Shown piece after piece: positions 1-10,564 of a stretch of 64,000 nt of DNA (positions within the stretch are counted from its first letter, which is position 1; the number at the start of each line of letters is the position of its first letter). Location: contig NZ_PJIM01000001.1 in assembly GCF_002929295.1 (NCBI RefSeq), forward strand, positions 62,001 to 126,000, given 5' to 3'. The notes beneath the pieces were generated by a model, which worked only from the letters and a program-made list of their open reading frames with translations, was not told where the DNA came from and searched no databases. The position numbers were made by a program, and so were the translations under genes. This stretch comes from Arthrobacter sp. SX1312 (lineage in GTDB: Bacteria; Actinomycetota; Actinomycetes; Actinomycetales; Micrococcaceae).

Positions 1-2
1 CG

Positions 3-782
3 CGCACCGCGTTCTTCACCTCCTCGGAGGACTTCGCAGCCGAAGGAGACGTGGTCCGGGCGAGGAACAGTACGACGACGCCCGAGGGGAACCCCTCGTT
101 CACCCTCACGTTCCCGGACGGCAGCGACCACGACGTCGTGTCCCCGCTCCTCGGACTGCACCACACGACGAACCTGCTGGCCGCAGCGACCGTCGCCTAC
201 GAGGTCGGATGCGCCCCCGACCGGATCGCGGAGGGCCTCCGCAGCCTGGCGGCCGCGAGCCGCTGGCGCATGGAGCGCTCCGAGCGCGCCGACGGGGTGA
301 CCGTCATCAACGACGCCTACAACGCCAACCCCGAGTCGATGCGCGCCGCCCTGCGGACCCTCGCCGAACTCGGCCGCGGTCGCCGGCGGACGTGGGCCGT
401 CCTCGGCGAGATGCTCGAACTGGGCGAGAGCAGCATCGAGGAGCACGACCTCCTGGGCCGCGTGGTCGTCCGGCTCAACATCTCGAAGCTCGTCTGCGTG
501 GGCCCCAACACGCGGGCGCTCTTCAACGGCGCCGTGCTCGAGGGATCATGGGGCAGCGAAGCCGTGCACGTCGACGACGTCGAGGCGGCGGAGCGGCTGC
601 TCGCCGCCGAGCTCGAGCCGGGCGACATCGTCCTGTTCAAGTCCTCGAACGGGGCCGGGCTCCGGTTCCTCGGAGACCGGATAGCGCAGCAGCCCAACCC
701 GGACCACAGCCCGAACCACACTGCAGCAGACTCTGAAGCGGTCGGCACGCCAGACGCTTCCGGAAAGGCCCCCCAGCCGTGA
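3..782 (+). CDS. murF: MurF, UDP-MurNAc-tripeptide--D-Ala-D-Ala ligase (5' end cut off)
   Basis: MurF is the cytoplasmic ATP-dependent ligase that adds D-Ala-D-Ala to UDP-MurNAc-tripeptide, giving the pentapeptide precursor used by MraY. The frame is open from the first bases of the window, so the N-terminal ATP-binding part (including the P-loop) is missing and only about 260 codons are present. The segment [16 protein letters not shown] followed by a [11 protein letters not shown] stretch is typical of the MurF C-terminal half. The last codons overlap the mraY start by four bases (GTGA), so the two are translationally coupled. The last 25 or so residues are polar and probably disordered. 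Identification is firm; the true start lies outside the window. Confidence 0.95.
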   Translation, partial: RTAFFTSSEDFAAEGDVVRARNSTTTPEGNPSFTLTFPDGSDHDVVSPLLGLHHTTNLLAAATVAYEVGCAPDRIAEGLRSLAAASRWRMERSERADGVTVINDAYNANPESMRAALRTLAELGRGRRRTWAVLGEMLELGESSIEEHDLLGRVVVRLNISKLVCVGPNTRALFNGAVLEGSWGSEAVHVDDVEAAERLLAAELEPGDIVLFKSSNGAGLRFLGDRIAQQPNPDHSPNHTAADSEAVGTPDASGKAPQP

Positions 783-1879
783 TAGCAATCCTCATAGGCT
801 CGGCCGCCGCCCTGATCTTCGCCTTCGTCGGAACACCCCTGTTCATCAGGCTCCTCGTGAAGAAGAGCTACGGCCAGTTCATCCGCGACGACGGACCGAC
901 CGCGCACCACACCAAGCGCGGGACGCCGACCATGGGCGGCGCCGTGATCGTCGGATCCGTGCTGCTGGCCTACTTCCTCACGCACCTGCTGATGATGGCG
1001 ATCGGGGCTCCCGCCTCCGGGCCCAGCGCCTCGGGCCTGCTGCTCCTCTTCCTCGCCGGCGGCATGGGCCTCGTGGGCTTCGCCGACGACTACATCAAGA
1101 TCTCCAAGCAGCGCAGCCTCGGCCTGTCGGCCCCGGCGAAGATCGCCGGCCAGACGGGCGTCGGCGTCGCGTTCGCCGTCCTGGCCCTGATGTTCCCCAA
1201 TGAGCAAGGGCGTACCCCGGCCTCCACGGCCATCTCGTTCATCCGCGACACCCCGATCGACCTCGCCTTCGCCGGGACGGTCCTCGGAGCGATCCTCTTC
1301 GTCATCTGGTCGAACCTCATCATCACCGGGGCCAGCAACGGGGTGAACCTCGCGGACGGCCTCGACGGGCTCGCCGCCGGCGCCTCGATCCTCGTCTTCG
1401 GCGCGTACATGCTGATCGGCATCTGGCAGAGCAACCAGAGCTGCGGCTCGCCGGGCGCGGGCAGCGTCTGCTACGAGGTGCGGGACCCCCTGGACCTCGC
1501 GCTGATCGCCGGGTCGATGTGCGGTGCGCTCGTCGGGTTCCTGTGGTGGAACACCTCACCCGCCAAGATCTTCATGGGGGACACCGGGTCCCTCGCGATC
1601 GGCGGCGCGATCGCCGGGTTCGCGATCCTCTCCCGCACCGAACTGCTCCTGGTGATCCTGGCCGGCCTGTTCGTCATGATCACCCTGTCCGTCATCATCC
1701 AGGTGGGCTACTTCAAACTCTCGGGCGGCAAGCGCGTCTTCAAGATGGCGCCGCTCCAGCACCACTTCGAGCTCAAGGGCTGGCAGGAGGTCACCGTGGT
1801 GGTCCGGTTCTGGATCCTGGCGGGCCTGTTCGTGGCCGCAGCGCTCGGCATCTTCTACGCGGAATGGGTCGTGGGATGA
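779..1879 (+). CDS. mraY: MraY, phospho-N-acetylmuramoyl-pentapeptide transferase
   Basis: MraY is the integral membrane enzyme that moves phospho-MurNAc-pentapeptide from UDP to undecaprenyl phosphate, forming lipid I. At 366 residues it has the usual length, with about ten hydrophobic segments. Diagnostic motifs are visible: DDGP (37-40) and TPTMGG (49-54), the FADDY aspartates (101-105), the NLADGLDGL loop (near 190-198), MGDTGSL (266-272) and the HHFE motif (328-331). The start is GTG, overlapping the murF stop, and the stop overlaps the murD ATG as ATGA. It sits inside the murF-mraY-murD run and is presumably co-transcribed. Confidence 0.98.
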   Translation: MIAILIGSAAALIFAFVGTPLFIRLLVKKSYGQFIRDDGPTAHHTKRGTPTMGGAVIVGSVLLAYFLTHLLMMAIGAPASGPSASGLLLLFLAGGMGLVGFADDYIKISKQRSLGLSAPAKIAGQTGVGVAFAVLALMFPNEQGRTPASTAISFIRDTPIDLAFAGTVLGAILFVIWSNLIITGASNGVNLADGLDGLAAGASILVFGAYMLIGIWQSNQSCGSPGAGSVCYEVRDPLDLALIAGSMCGALVGFLWWNTSPAKIFMGDTGSLAIGGAIAGFAILSRTELLLVILAGLFVMITLSVIIQVGYFKLSGGKRVFKMAPLQHHFELKGWQEVTVVVRFWILAGLFVAAALGIFYAEWVVG

Positions 1880-3456
1880 GCGCACCGGACGGGAAGGGCG
1901 TGCCCAACACCTGGGAGACACCGCGCCTCGCGGGTCTCACCTCGTGGGACGCCGACTGGGCCGGGCTCAGGGTCGTCGTCGCCGGCCTCGGAGCCTCAGG
2001 CTTCTCCGCGGCGGACACCCTCATCGAGCTCGGCGCTGTGGTCGTCGTCGTCGACGCCGGGGTGACGCCCGCGAACGAGGCGAAGGCCGACACCCTGCGG
2101 ATCGTCGGTGCACGCGACGTCCTGCTCGGCGCGGACCATGCCGCAACCCTGCCCCTGGTCGACGGCGAGCGGCCCGATCTCGTCGTCACCTCGCCCGGGT
2201 GGCCTCCCACGCAGCCGCTGCTCGCCGACGCCGCGGCCGCCGGGATCCCCATCTGGGGCGATGTCGAGCTGGCGTGGCGCGTCAGGATCCGCGAGGGCCG
2301 CACCACCGCCGAATGGCTCACGATCACCGGGACCAACGGGAAGACGACCACGGTCGGCCTGACGGAGTCCATGCTGATCGCCGACGGCAGGCGCGCCGTC
2401 GCCGCAGGCAACGTCGGCACCCCGATCCTCGACGTCATCCGCGACCCCCTGGGCTACGACGTCCTCGCCGTCGAACTGTCCAGCTTCCAGCTGCACTGGG
2501 CCCATTCCATCGAACCCCTGGCGAGCGTGTGCCTCAACATCGCCGAGGACCACGTGGACTGGCACGGCAGCTACGAGGCCTACCTCGCGGCCAAGGCCTC
2601 GGTCTACGAACGGACGAAGATCGCCTGCATCTACAACGTGGAGCAGCGCGAGACGGAGACCATGGTCGAGAACGCCGAGGTCATGGAAGGCTGCCGCGCC
2701 GTGGGGTTCACCACCGGCATGCCGTCGATCAGCATGATGGGCGTCGTCGAGGACCTGCTGGTCGACCGCGCGTTCATCGAGCAGCGCAAGGACTCGGCCG
2801 CCGAACTCGCGTCCATCAGCGAACTCGGCGAGGTGGTGCCGCGCCACCTCGTCGCCAACGCGCTGGCCGCCGCCGCGCTTGTCCGGGCCGCCGGCGTCCC
2901 CGCCGCAGCGGTACGCGACGGGATCCGCGCCTTCCAGCCGGGCGACCACCGCATCCAGGTGGTCGCGAACGAGGACGGCGTGCTGTGGATCAACGATTCG
3001 AAGGCCACCAACCCGCACGCCGCCTCGGCATCGCTCGCCTCCTTCCAGTCCGTCGTCTGGATCGCCGGTGGCCTGTCCAAGGGAGTCTCCTACGAGGACC
3101 TCGTGCGGGAGCACGCCGGGCGCCTCCGCGCCGTCGTCCTGCTCGGCGAGGATCCCGCACCCCTCCAGGGGGCGCTCTCCCGACACGCGCCCGATGTTCC
3201 CGTCTCCCTCCCGCCGAGCCTTCACACTGGACGGGGGCCCGGCTCCGGCGGGCCACCCGACCCGCCGGCCGGAGACGCCCTGATGCGGTGGGCGGTCGCG
3301 GAAGCAGGGCGGCTCGCCCGGGACGGCGACACGGTACTCATGGCGCCGGCCGCCGCGTCGATGGACCAGTTCTCCTCCTACGCGCACCGGGGGTCGGCCT
3401 TCATGGCGGCCGTCCGGGCCCGCGGCGGACAGGGCATCACCGCTAAGGAGTCGTAA
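1876..3456 (+). CDS. murD: MurD, UDP-MurNAc-L-alanine--D-glutamate ligase
   Basis: MurD adds D-glutamate to UDP-MurNAc-L-Ala in the cytoplasm. The ATG at 1876 overlaps the mraY stop (ATGA) and gives 526 residues; a longer open frame upstream lies inside mraY and is not used. Seen in the protein: an N-terminal Rossmann-like [10 protein letters not shown] (34-43), the ATP loop GTNGKTTT (152-159), the EDHVDWHG motif (224-231) and the downstream lysine-containing AAKASVYE region. It is longer than E. coli MurD, partly through a Gly/Pro-rich stretch in the C-terminal domain ([17 protein letters not shown]). It is followed directly by ftsW. Confidence 0.97.
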   Translation: MSAPDGKGVPNTWETPRLAGLTSWDADWAGLRVVVAGLGASGFSAADTLIELGAVVVVVDAGVTPANEAKADTLRIVGARDVLLGADHAATLPLVDGERPDLVVTSPGWPPTQPLLADAAAAGIPIWGDVELAWRVRIREGRTTAEWLTITGTNGKTTTVGLTESMLIADGRRAVAAGNVGTPILDVIRDPLGYDVLAVELSSFQLHWAHSIEPLASVCLNIAEDHVDWHGSYEAYLAAKASVYERTKIACIYNVEQRETETMVENAEVMEGCRAVGFTTGMPSISMMGVVEDLLVDRAFIEQRKDSAAELASISELGEVVPRHLVANALAAAALVRAAGVPAAAVRDGIRAFQPGDHRIQVVANEDGVLWINDSKATNPHAASASLASFQSVVWIAGGLSKGVSYEDLVREHAGRLRAVVLLGEDPAPLQGALSRHAPDVPVSLPPSLHTGRGPGSGGPPDPPAGDALMRWAVAEAGRLARDGDTVLMAPAAASMDQFSSYAHRGSAFMAAVRARGGQGITAKES

Positions 3457-4841
3457 TGAGCACGCCAACCCGTCCGGGAGGACGCAAGCCCTCCGTCCGG
3501 TCCGGCCGGACCACGGGGGCGGGGCGGCCGGCCCCTTCCGGAGGGACGCCCTCCTCGCCGTCGACGCCCCGTCCCGCGATCACCGGGCGTACCGTCCGGG
3601 GCGGTGCCACCACGGCGGCCCCCGGCGGGCGAGCAGGCGCGCCCGCCGACGAGCCGGCGAAGGGCCTGCGCGCCCGGGTGCGGCGCGGCTGGGAGGTCCT
3701 CGAGGGCTCGGACCACTCGCCGTCCGGCTCCAGCTACTACCTGATCCTGGGCGCGGCCCTGGCGCTCACCGCCATCGGCCTCATGATGGTGCTCTCGGCG
3801 TCCTCCGTCGAGGCGATCTCCGAGGGCAAGGACACGTTCGACCTCTTCCTCAAGCAGGCCGTCTGGGCCGGTGCCGGCCTGATCCTGATGCTGGTGCTGT
3901 CCCGGGTCGGACCCCGCGCCTACAAGGCGCTCGCCTGGCCGAGCCTCGGGCTCGCGATCGTGCTGCTCGTCCTCGTGCTGGTCATCGGCGTCGAGATCAA
4001 CGGCAACAAGAACTGGATCCGGATCGGCTCGCAGACGATCCAGCCCTCCGAGCCCGCGAAGCTCGCGCTGGCCCTGTGGTTCGCGGCGGTGCTCGAGCGC
4101 AAGAAGGCCCTGATCCGCGACTGGAAGCACGCCCTGATCCCCGCACTGCCGCTGGGCGGGCTGCCCATCGGCCTGGTCCTGATCGGCGGGGACCTGGGGA
4201 CCGGGCTCGTGCTCATGATGATCGCCGCCGCGGCGCTCTTCTTCGCCGGCGCGCCGCTGAAGATGTTCACCCTGGTGGGCGCCGTGGCCGTCGTCGGGTC
4301 TCTCCTGATGGTCGCGACGAGCTCGAACCGTGGCGGGCGCATCGCCGCGTGGCTCCGGCTCAACTGCGACGACGGGACGGACCTGTGCATGCAGTCCGAC
4401 AACGGGCTGTTCGCCATGGCCTCCGGCGGCTGGTTCGGGGTCGGGATCGGCCAGAGCCGGCAGAAGTGGAACTGGATCCCCGAGGCCCACAACGACTTCA
4501 TCTTCGCCATCATCGGTGAGGAGTTCGGGCTGATCGGCACCTTCGTGGTCGTGCTGCTGTTCGGCATCCTCGCCGTGGCGACCATCCGCGTGGCGATGCG
4601 TTACACCGATCCGTTCGTGCGGATCCTCATGGGGTCCATCCTCGTCTGGCTGATCGGCCAGGCGTTCGTCAACATCGGCATGGTGACGGGCCTGTTGCCC
4701 GTCATCGGCGTGCCGCTGCCCTTCATCTCCTACGGCGGGTCCGCGCTGACCTTCACGCTCGCCGCCGTCGGTGTCCTGCTCTCCTTCGCGCGGAAGACCC
4801 CGCACTCCGCCGTCGCGGCACCGGACCGGTCCGCGTCCTAA
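3456..4841 (+). CDS. ftsW: FtsW, SEDS-family septal peptidoglycan polymerase
   Basis: FtsW is a polytopic membrane glycosyltransferase of the SEDS family that polymerises lipid II at the septum with a partner class B PBP. The ATG shares one base with the murD stop and has AAGGAG just upstream. The first 85 or so residues are Arg/Pro/Gly-rich and predicted cytoplasmic and disordered; the SEDS membrane core follows. SEDS motifs seen: QPSEPAKLA (196-204), [10 protein letters not shown] (244-253), the [14 protein letters not shown] loop and [13 protein letters not shown] near the C-terminus. Genomic context (murD before, murG after) supports FtsW rather than RodA. Confidence 0.96.
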   Translation: MSTPTRPGGRKPSVRSGRTTGAGRPAPSGGTPSSPSTPRPAITGRTVRGGATTAAPGGRAGAPADEPAKGLRARVRRGWEVLEGSDHSPSGSSYYLILGAALALTAIGLMMVLSASSVEAISEGKDTFDLFLKQAVWAGAGLILMLVLSRVGPRAYKALAWPSLGLAIVLLVLVLVIGVEINGNKNWIRIGSQTIQPSEPAKLALALWFAAVLERKKALIRDWKHALIPALPLGGLPIGLVLIGGDLGTGLVLMMIAAAALFFAGAPLKMFTLVGAVAVVGSLLMVATSSNRGGRIAAWLRLNCDDGTDLCMQSDNGLFAMASGGWFGVGIGQSRQKWNWIPEAHNDFIFAIIGEEFGLIGTFVVVLLFGILAVATIRVAMRYTDPFVRILMGSILVWLIGQAFVNIGMVTGLLPVIGVPLPFISYGGSALTFTLAAVGVLLSFARKTPHSAVAAPDRSAS

Positions 4842-4866
4842 CCTCCGGAAGAGGCCCCGTACTTCC

Positions 4867-5988
4867 ATGACACACCCCACCACCGACGACCGCGCGGTGT
4901 CCGTCGTCCTCGCCGGCGGCGGCACAGCCGGCCACATCAGCCCGCTGCTCGCCATCGCGGGGGCCATCACCGAGGACCGTCCGGGCACCCGCATCACGGC
5001 GGTCGGCACCGAAACGGGCATGGAGACGCGCCTCGTCCCGGCGGCCGGCTACGAGCTGCGGACCATCGACCGGGTGCCCATGCCACGACGGCCGTCGACG
5101 GACCTCCTCAAGCTCCCGGTGCGCCTCCTCCGGGCCGTCCGGCAGGCGCGGGCGATCGTGACGGACGCAGGGGCCGACGTCGTCGTCGGGGTCGGCGGGT
5201 ACGTGTCGACGCCCGTGTACCTCGCCGCGTGGACCCGGCGCATCCCCGTCGTGATCCACGAGGCGAACGCCCGCCCCGGGATCGCCAACCGGGTGGGCGC
5301 GCGGATCGCGGCACGCGTCGCCGTCGCGTTCGACGGCACCGGCCTCACGGACGCGGTCCTGGTGGGCATGCCCATGCGCCGCAGCATCGCCGACCTCGAC
5401 CGCGCCGCCGGACGCGCCGACGCCCGCACCTCCCTCGGGCTCCACCCGGACCGGCCCACGCTCATCGCCACGGGCGGGTCGTCGGGAGCGGCGAGCCTGA
5501 ACCGCGCCGTGGCCGGCGCCGTGCCCGAGCTCACCGCGGCGGGCATCCAGATCCTGCACATCACCGGCAGGGGCAAGCAGGTCCCCGGTGACGACGGCGC
5601 GCCGCTGGCAGTGCCCGGGTACCACCAGGTCGAGTTCGTGGACGGGATGGAGCGCGTGTACGCGGCCGCCGATCTCCTGGTCGCGCGCGCGGGTGCCGCG
5701 ACCGTGAGCGAGGTGGGCGCCGTGGGTCTGCCTGCCGTGCTGGTCCCGCTGCCCCACGGCAACGGTGAGCAGCGGCTCAACGCGGCGGGGCTCGTGGAGT
5801 GCGGCGGGGCGATCGCCGTCGACGACCAGGCCTTCACCGCCGACTGGATCCGGAGGAACGTCCTGCCGCTGGTCTCCGACGCCCCGCGGCTCGCCGCGAT
5901 GTCGACGGCGTCCTACGCCCAGGGCGTACGGGACGCGGACCGGCGCATGGCGGAGCTCGTCCTGGCCCTCGCAGAGTCCCGCCGATGA
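4867..5988 (+). CDS. murG: MurG, lipid I GlcNAc-transferase
   Basis: MurG adds GlcNAc from UDP-GlcNAc to lipid I at the inner face of the membrane, giving lipid II. I chose the ATG at 4867, 25 bases after the ftsW stop and downstream of GGAAGAGG, giving 373 residues; the frame is open further upstream inside ftsW but the family N-terminus starts here. Seen: GGGTAGH (17-23), the HEANARPG acceptor-domain motif (about 131-138), GGSSGA (about 201-206) and the RAGAATVSE nucleotide-sugar site (about 274-282). Its TGA overlaps the ATG of murC. Confidence 0.97.
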   Translation: MTHPTTDDRAVSVVLAGGGTAGHISPLLAIAGAITEDRPGTRITAVGTETGMETRLVPAAGYELRTIDRVPMPRRPSTDLLKLPVRLLRAVRQARAIVTDAGADVVVGVGGYVSTPVYLAAWTRRIPVVIHEANARPGIANRVGARIAARVAVAFDGTGLTDAVLVGMPMRRSIADLDRAAGRADARTSLGLHPDRPTLIATGGSSGAASLNRAVAGAVPELTAAGIQILHITGRGKQVPGDDGAPLAVPGYHQVEFVDGMERVYAAADLLVARAGAATVSEVGAVGLPAVLVPLPHGNGEQRLNAAGLVECGGAIAVDDQAFTADWIRRNVLPLVSDAPRLAAMSTASYAQGVRDADRRMAELVLALAESRR

Positions 5989-7532
5989 GCGCCGGACACG
6001 ACAGGACCGCCGGACACGACAGGACCGCCGGCGACGGGACCTCCACACCCGCGAACGGCACGACGGAAGGCACCAGCATCACCACGAGCATCACCACGAC
6101 CAGCACCGGAGCCGCCCACGCGGTCCTGGCCGAACCCGTCCACTTCATCGGCCTGGGGGGAGCCGGCATGTCCGCCGTCGCCCGCGTGCTCCTCGGGCGT
6201 GGACTGCGCGTCTCGGGGTCCGACGCGGCGGAGTCCCGGGGGCTGCGCGCCCTCGCCGCCCTCGGCGCCGACGTGCAGGTGGGCCACACCGCGGCCGCGG
6301 TCCCGGAGCACGGGACCGTCGTCATCTCCTCGGCGATCCGCGACAGCAACCCGGAGCTCGCCGAGGCCCGGCGCCGCGGTCTGCCCGTGCTCCACCGGTC
6401 GGAGGCACTGGCCGCGGCGATGAGCGGCCGTCTCGCCGTCGCGGTCGCCGGGACCCACGGCAAGACGACGACGACGGCCATGATCACGGTCCTGCTGCGG
6501 CAGGCAGGGCTCGACCCGTCGTTCGCGATCGGGGGTGACGTGGCGGCACTCGGCGTCAACGCGGAGTGGGCCGGCGGGGACGTGTTCGTCGCCGAGGCCG
6601 ACGAATCCGACGGCTCCTTCCTCAACTACTCGCCGCGCATCAGTGTCGTGACGAACGCCGAGGCCGACCATCTGGACCACTACGGCACCGCCGACGCCGT
6701 CCATGCCGCGTTCCGGCGGTTCGCGGACCGGCTGCCCGAGGACGGACTGCTGGTCGCCTGCGCCGACGACCCGGGGGCCGCCGCGCTGGCCGCGGCCATC
6801 CCCGGGACGCGCCGGGTCCGGACCTACGGCTACGCCGACACGGCCGACATCCGGATCGGCGCCACACGGGCGGTCGGCAGCACCACGAACAGCGTCCTGT
6901 CCTTCGCCGTCGACGGCCTGGACGCCGAGCAGGACCTGCAACTGAGCGTGCCCGGGCGCCACAACATCCTGAACGCGGCGGCGGCGTTCGCGGTCGCGCT
7001 GGAACTCGGCGTCGACCCGGCCGTCGCCGCGACGGGCCTGTCCCTGTTCTCGGGTGCCGCACGCCGGTTCGAGGCGCGCGGCGAGGGCGACGGCGTGCGG
7101 GTCTTCGACGACTACGCCCACCACCCGACCGAGGTGCAGGCAGCGCTCACCGCGGCGCGGACGGTGGCCGGGGACCACCGCGTGCACGTCCTGTTCCAGC
7201 CGCACCTGTTCTCCCGCACCCGGGAATTCGCCGCAGGGTTCGCCGACGCGCTCTCGCTCGCCGACACCGCCGTCGTCCTGCCGGTCTACGCGGCGCGGGA
7301 GGACCCCGTCGACGACGTGGGAGGCTGGACGATCACCGACCTCATGCGCGGCTCCGGCGGGGCGTACGTCCCGGACCCGGACGAGGCCCTGCAGGCCGTG
7401 GTCGGCGGCGCCCGGTCCGGTGACATCGTCCTCACGATCGGCGCCGGGGACGTCACGCAGTACGGCATCCGGCTCGTCGGCCTGCTGACGGACCGGGCCG
7501 CCGGTGCGGGCCCGGCGGGGGCCGCCGGATGA
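5985..7532 (+). CDS. murC: MurC, UDP-MurNAc--L-alanine ligase
   Basis: MurC joins L-alanine to UDP-MurNAc, the first amino acid step of the stem peptide. The ATG overlaps the murG stop (ATGA) and gives 515 residues. The first 45 residues are unusual: a perfect 18-bp tandem duplication encodes AGHDRT twice, followed by a Thr/Ser-rich run, before the catalytic fold begins. Core motifs: [15 protein letters not shown] (about 50-65), GTHGKTTTT (about 156-164), an EADESDGSF segment and HPTEV in the C-terminal domain. An internal start that skips the repeat is possible, but no better-placed ATG or GTG with a ribosome binding site is apparent. Confidence 0.96.
   Translation: MSAGHDRTAGHDRTAGDGTSTPANGTTEGTSITTSITTTSTGAAHAVLAEPVHFIGLGGAGMSAVARVLLGRGLRVSGSDAAESRGLRALAALGADVQVGHTAAAVPEHGTVVISSAIRDSNPELAEARRRGLPVLHRSEALAAAMSGRLAVAVAGTHGKTTTTAMITVLLRQAGLDPSFAIGGDVAALGVNAEWAGGDVFVAEADESDGSFLNYSPRISVVTNAEADHLDHYGTADAVHAAFRRFADRLPEDGLLVACADDPGAAALAAAIPGTRRVRTYGYADTADIRIGATRAVGSTTNSVLSFAVDGLDAEQDLQLSVPGRHNILNAAAAFAVALELGVDPAVAATGLSLFSGAARRFEARGEGDGVRVFDDYAHHPTEVQAALTAARTVAGDHRVHVLFQPHLFSRTREFAAGFADALSLADTAVVLPVYAAREDPVDDVGGWTITDLMRGSGGAYVPDPDEALQAVVGGARSGDIVLTIGAGDVTQYGIRLVGLLTDRAAGAGPAGAAG
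5991..6026 (+). repeat. 18-bp tandem duplication at the murC start
   Basis: Two exact copies of an 18-bp unit (5991-6008, 6009-6026) coding AGHDRT twice, just after the murC start codon. A second, 12-bp CAT/CAC-rich repeat follows at about 6075-6100. Confidence 0.9.
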
Positions 7533-8389
7533 CGCCGCGGAAGCCTCCCGCGACGCGGGTGCCCGGCGCGAGAGGCACCCGCGCCCCGGGCGCGAGGAAC
7601 AGCACCACCGGCAGCACCGCCCGTGGCGGCACCGCCACGCTCGCCGGGCGACCGGAGCGGGGCGCCTCCGGGACGGTCCTCGACTTCCCGGCCCCGCGGC
7701 GCTCCCACCGGCTGAGGAACACCCTGATCGCCGTCGTCGCCCTGATGCTCGTCCTCGGAGGGCTGGTCGCGTACGTGATCTTCTCGCCGGCCCTCGCCCT
7801 CCGCACGGTCTCCGTGCAGGGCAACACGCTAATCACGACCGCCGAGGTCGATGCGGCCCTCGCGCCCCTGACCGGGACGCCGCTGACCCGGATCTCACGC
7901 GAGCAGGTGGCGGACCTGCTCGCCGACAAGGCACCCATCGAGGACGTCGGGATCGCGGCGGAGCCGCCGTCCACGCTCGTGGTCACGCTGAAGGAGCGCG
8001 TGCCCGTCGCCGTCCTGCAGAACGGCCACGAATTCGTGCTCATCGACGCGGAGGGCCGGCAGCTCGAGCAGGTCGCCCGGCGCGACGACGTCAGGCTGCC
8101 CCTGATCGACGGCGGCGCCAACGCCGTCAACTCCGAGGTGTTCTCCTCGATCACCGCCGTCCTGGTCGAACTGCCCGCGGGCATCCTGTCGCGCCTCAAC
8201 AGCGCGTCGGCGTCGAGCGTCGATTCCATCCAGCTCTCGCTCTCGGGGGAGCAGAAGATCTTCTGGGGCAGCGCCGAGCGCAGTGCGGAGAAGGCGAGGG
8301 TCCTCGAGGCGATGCTGTCGGTCCCCGCGACCGACCCGCCCGTCAAGGTGTTCGACGTCAGCACACCGGACCGGCCGGTGACACGATGA
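7529..8389 (+). CDS. ftsQ: FtsQ, POTRA-domain divisome protein
   Basis: FtsQ is a bitopic membrane protein that links early and late divisome proteins. The ATG overlaps the murC stop. The 286-residue protein has a 60-residue Arg/Pro/Gly-rich cytoplasmic segment, one transmembrane helix (about 65-85), a POTRA domain beginning LRTVSVQGNTLIT (about 90-160), then the FtsQ/DivIB beta domain. It closes the overlapping murF-ftsQ run; the next gene, ftsZ, has its own leader. Length and order are standard for actinobacteria. Confidence 0.93.
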   Translation: MTPRKPPATRVPGARGTRAPGARNSTTGSTARGGTATLAGRPERGASGTVLDFPAPRRSHRLRNTLIAVVALMLVLGGLVAYVIFSPALALRTVSVQGNTLITTAEVDAALAPLTGTPLTRISREQVADLLADKAPIEDVGIAAEPPSTLVVTLKERVPVAVLQNGHEFVLIDAEGRQLEQVARRDDVRLPLIDGGANAVNSEVFSSITAVLVELPAGILSRLNSASASSVDSIQLSLSGEQKIFWGSAERSAEKARVLEAMLSVPATDPPVKVFDVSTPDRPVTR

Positions 8390-8497
8390 CGCCGCGGCGG
8401 CCTGCGACACGGGGGATCGGGGGCCGACACGCCGACACACTGTGCCCGGTCTTTGCAACGGGATGCGTATGCACCTAGCGTCGAACATAGAAGTTAC

Positions 8498-8540
8498 TTG
8501 ACATAACGTTAACCCTCAACCTGAACGTTAACGTTATTTC
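8498..8540 (+). promoter_or_regulatory. ftsZ upstream region: TTGACA plus perfect 11-bp inverted repeat
   Basis: The 222 bp between ftsQ and ftsZ hold a short AT-rich island. TTGACA lies at 8498-8503. A perfect inverted repeat follows: ATAACGTTAAC at 8503-8513 and its exact complement GTTAACGTTAT at 8527-8537, separated by 13 nt. AACGTT occurs three times (8505, 8524, 8530). The element could be a repressor or activator site over the ftsZ promoter or an RNA hairpin in the leader. No convincing -10 at 16-18 bp from the TTGACA was found, so the exact promoter is unresolved. Confidence 0.6.
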
Positions 8541-8611
8541 GGGTGAAGGTCGACGCCGGAGCACCGGCGGACCCCCGTACAGCACACAGATTCGAACAAG
8601 GGACACAGGAC

Positions 8612-9811
8612 GTGGCAGCACCTCAGAATTACTTGGCCGTCATCAAGGTCGTCGGCATCGGCGGCGGCGGCGTCAACGCCGTCAACCGGATGATCGAGGT
8701 CGGACTCCGTGGCGTGGAGTTCATTGCCATCAACACCGACGCCCAGGCCCTGCTCATGAGCGACGCCGACGTCAAGCTCGACGTCGGCCGCGAACTCACG
8801 CGCGGGCTCGGCGCCGGAGCGGATCCGGAGGTCGGCCGCCGCGCCGCCGAGGACCACTCCGAGGAGATCGAGGAGGTCCTGCGCGGGGCCGACATGGTCT
8901 TCGTCACCGCCGGTGAGGGTGGCGGAACCGGCACCGGTGGTGCGCCCGTCGTCGCCCGGATCGCCCGCTCCCTCGGCGCCCTGACCATCGGCGTCGTCAC
9001 GCGTCCGTTCACCTTCGAGGGACGTCGCCGGTCGAATCAGGCGGAGAGCGGCATCGACACGCTCCGCGAAGAGGTCGACACGCTCATCGTGATCCCGAAC
9101 GACCGCCTGCTGTCCATCAGCGACCGCAACGTCTCGATGCTCGACGCGTTCCGCTCCGCGGACCAGGTCCTGCTCTCGGGCGTCCAGGGCATCACCGACC
9201 TCATCACCACTCCGGGCCTGATCAACCTCGACTTCGCCGACGTGAAGTCCGTCATGCAGGGCGCGGGCTCGGCCCTCATGGGCATCGGTTCCGCACGCGG
9301 CGAGGACCGTGCGGTCAAGGCGGCCGAACTCGCCATCGCATCGCCGCTGCTCGAGGCCTCCATCGACGGTGCCCACGGCGTCCTGCTGTCCATCCAGGGC
9401 GGCTCCGACCTCGGCCTCTTCGAGATCAACGAGGCGGCGCGCCTCGTCCAGGAGGTCGCGCACCCCGAGGCCAACATCATCTTCGGCGCCGTCATCGACG
9501 ACGCCCTCGGTGACGAGGCCCGCGTGACGGTCATCGCGGCAGGGTTCGACCAGGTGGACGCCACGTCCCAGCCCGTCGCTGCAGCAGCACCGGCGGCACG
9601 GCCCGCCGTCGCCCCCCGCGTGGGCGGCGACCAGCAGCGCATGGCCGGTGCGGCGACCGCGGGCCTCGGTGCCTGGTCGCAGCAGCGTGCGCAGAACGTC
9701 CAGGCCGTCCCGGCGGACTCGGGCTTCGACGTCGACCTGCCGGCCATCGTCGAGCCCGACCTGTCGGCCGGCCGCTCGGACGACCTCGACGTGCCCGACT
9801 TCCTCAAGTAG
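8612..9811 (+). CDS. ftsZ: FtsZ, tubulin-like cell division GTPase
   Basis: FtsZ polymerises into the Z-ring on GTP binding and recruits the divisome. I chose GTG at 8612, which gives [20 protein letters not shown], the usual actinobacterial N-terminus, with AAGGGA upstream; the frame stays open back to 8543. The 399-residue protein shows the [10 protein letters not shown] loop, the tubulin signature GGGTGTG (about 106-112), the T7-loop region NLDFADV, and the conserved C-terminal tail ending [10 protein letters not shown], which in actinobacteria contacts SepF. It follows the inverted-repeat region and precedes pgeF by three bases. Confidence 0.98.
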   Translation: MAAPQNYLAVIKVVGIGGGGVNAVNRMIEVGLRGVEFIAINTDAQALLMSDADVKLDVGRELTRGLGAGADPEVGRRAAEDHSEEIEEVLRGADMVFVTAGEGGGTGTGGAPVVARIARSLGALTIGVVTRPFTFEGRRRSNQAESGIDTLREEVDTLIVIPNDRLLSISDRNVSMLDAFRSADQVLLSGVQGITDLITTPGLINLDFADVKSVMQGAGSALMGIGSARGEDRAVKAAELAIASPLLEASIDGAHGVLLSIQGGSDLGLFEINEAARLVQEVAHPEANIIFGAVIDDALGDEARVTVIAAGFDQVDATSQPVAAAAPAARPAVAPRVGGDQQRMAGAATAGLGAWSQQRAQNVQAVPADSGFDVDLPAIVEPDLSAGRSDDLDVPDFLK

Positions 9812-9814
9812 TCG

Positions 9815-10564
9815 GTGGACACGGACGGCGTGCCCGGGCCGACCTCCGCGTTCCACTGGCACGAGGAGGTCGGCGCGGGGCTCAGGGTCGCATTCACGGC
9901 CGTGGGGGCGGGCAACCTCGCCCTCCACGTCGGTGATGAGCCCGACGTCGTCCGCGGCAACCGCCGTCGGCTGGAGTCCGCGATGGGCATCCCCGGCGGC
10001 GCGCTGCGCTTCATGGGCCAGACCCATTCGGACCGCGTCGCCGTCGTCGGCCCGACCACGCAGGACGCGCCCGACGCGGACGGCATGGTGTCGCCGGACG
10101 GGAACGAGCCGCTCGCCGTCCTCGTCGCCGACTGCGTGCCGGTCGTCCTGGCGGACGCTCCGATCGCGGACGGCGGGACGGGGGCCACGGCCGTGGTGCA
10201 CGCGGGCCGCGTGGGTGTCGGCAACGGCATCGTCGAGCACGCGGTCAGGACGCTCCGCCGCCACGGAGCACGCGAGCTCACGGCGTGGATCGGTCCGTCC
10301 GTGTGCGGCTCCTGCTACGAGGTGCCCGACGACATGATGAGGACGATGGCGCGCGTCCTGCCCGAGGCCGCGTCGCGGACGCGGCAGGGGACGCCGGCAC
10401 TCGACCTGCCGAGGGCCGTCCACCTGCAGCTCGCACGGGCCGGCGCCAGGGTCGAACCCCTGCGTGGGAGCGGCCCCTGCTGCACGGTCGAGAACCCCCG
10501 GCTGTACTCCCACCGGCGGGAGCCCGGAGCCGGGCGCATCGCGGGCCTCGTGTGGCGGACGTGA
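9815..10564 (+). CDS. pgeF: PgeF/YfiH family multicopper-type polyphenol oxidase or purine nucleoside phosphorylase
   Basis: This family (DUF152, YfiH/PgeF/LACC1) is linked to peptidoglycan editing in E. coli and to purine nucleoside phosphorylase/adenosine deaminase activity in other members; the reaction here is not known. The GTG start lies three bases after the ftsZ stop; 249 residues. Metal-site motifs are recognisable but variant: GQTHSDRV where QxHG is common, ADCVPVVLAD, HAGRVGVGNGI in place of HAGWRG, and GPSVCGSCYEV. The same ftsZ-yfiH-yggS-sepF order is widespread in Gram-positive bacteria. The stop overlaps the next start (GTGA). Confidence 0.88.
   Translation: MDTDGVPGPTSAFHWHEEVGAGLRVAFTAVGAGNLALHVGDEPDVVRGNRRRLESAMGIPGGALRFMGQTHSDRVAVVGPTTQDAPDADGMVSPDGNEPLAVLVADCVPVVLADAPIADGGTGATAVVHAGRVGVGNGIVEHAVRTLRRHGARELTAWIGPSVCGSCYEVPDDMMRTMARVLPEAASRTRQGTPALDLPRAVHLQLARAGARVEPLRGSGPCCTVENPRLYSHRREPGAGRIAGLVWRT

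Noticed and set aside
8503-8537. DnaA boxes or a replication origin before ftsZ
   Set aside because: AACGTT repeats do not match TTATCCACA-type boxes, and no dnaA or dnaN gene is near.
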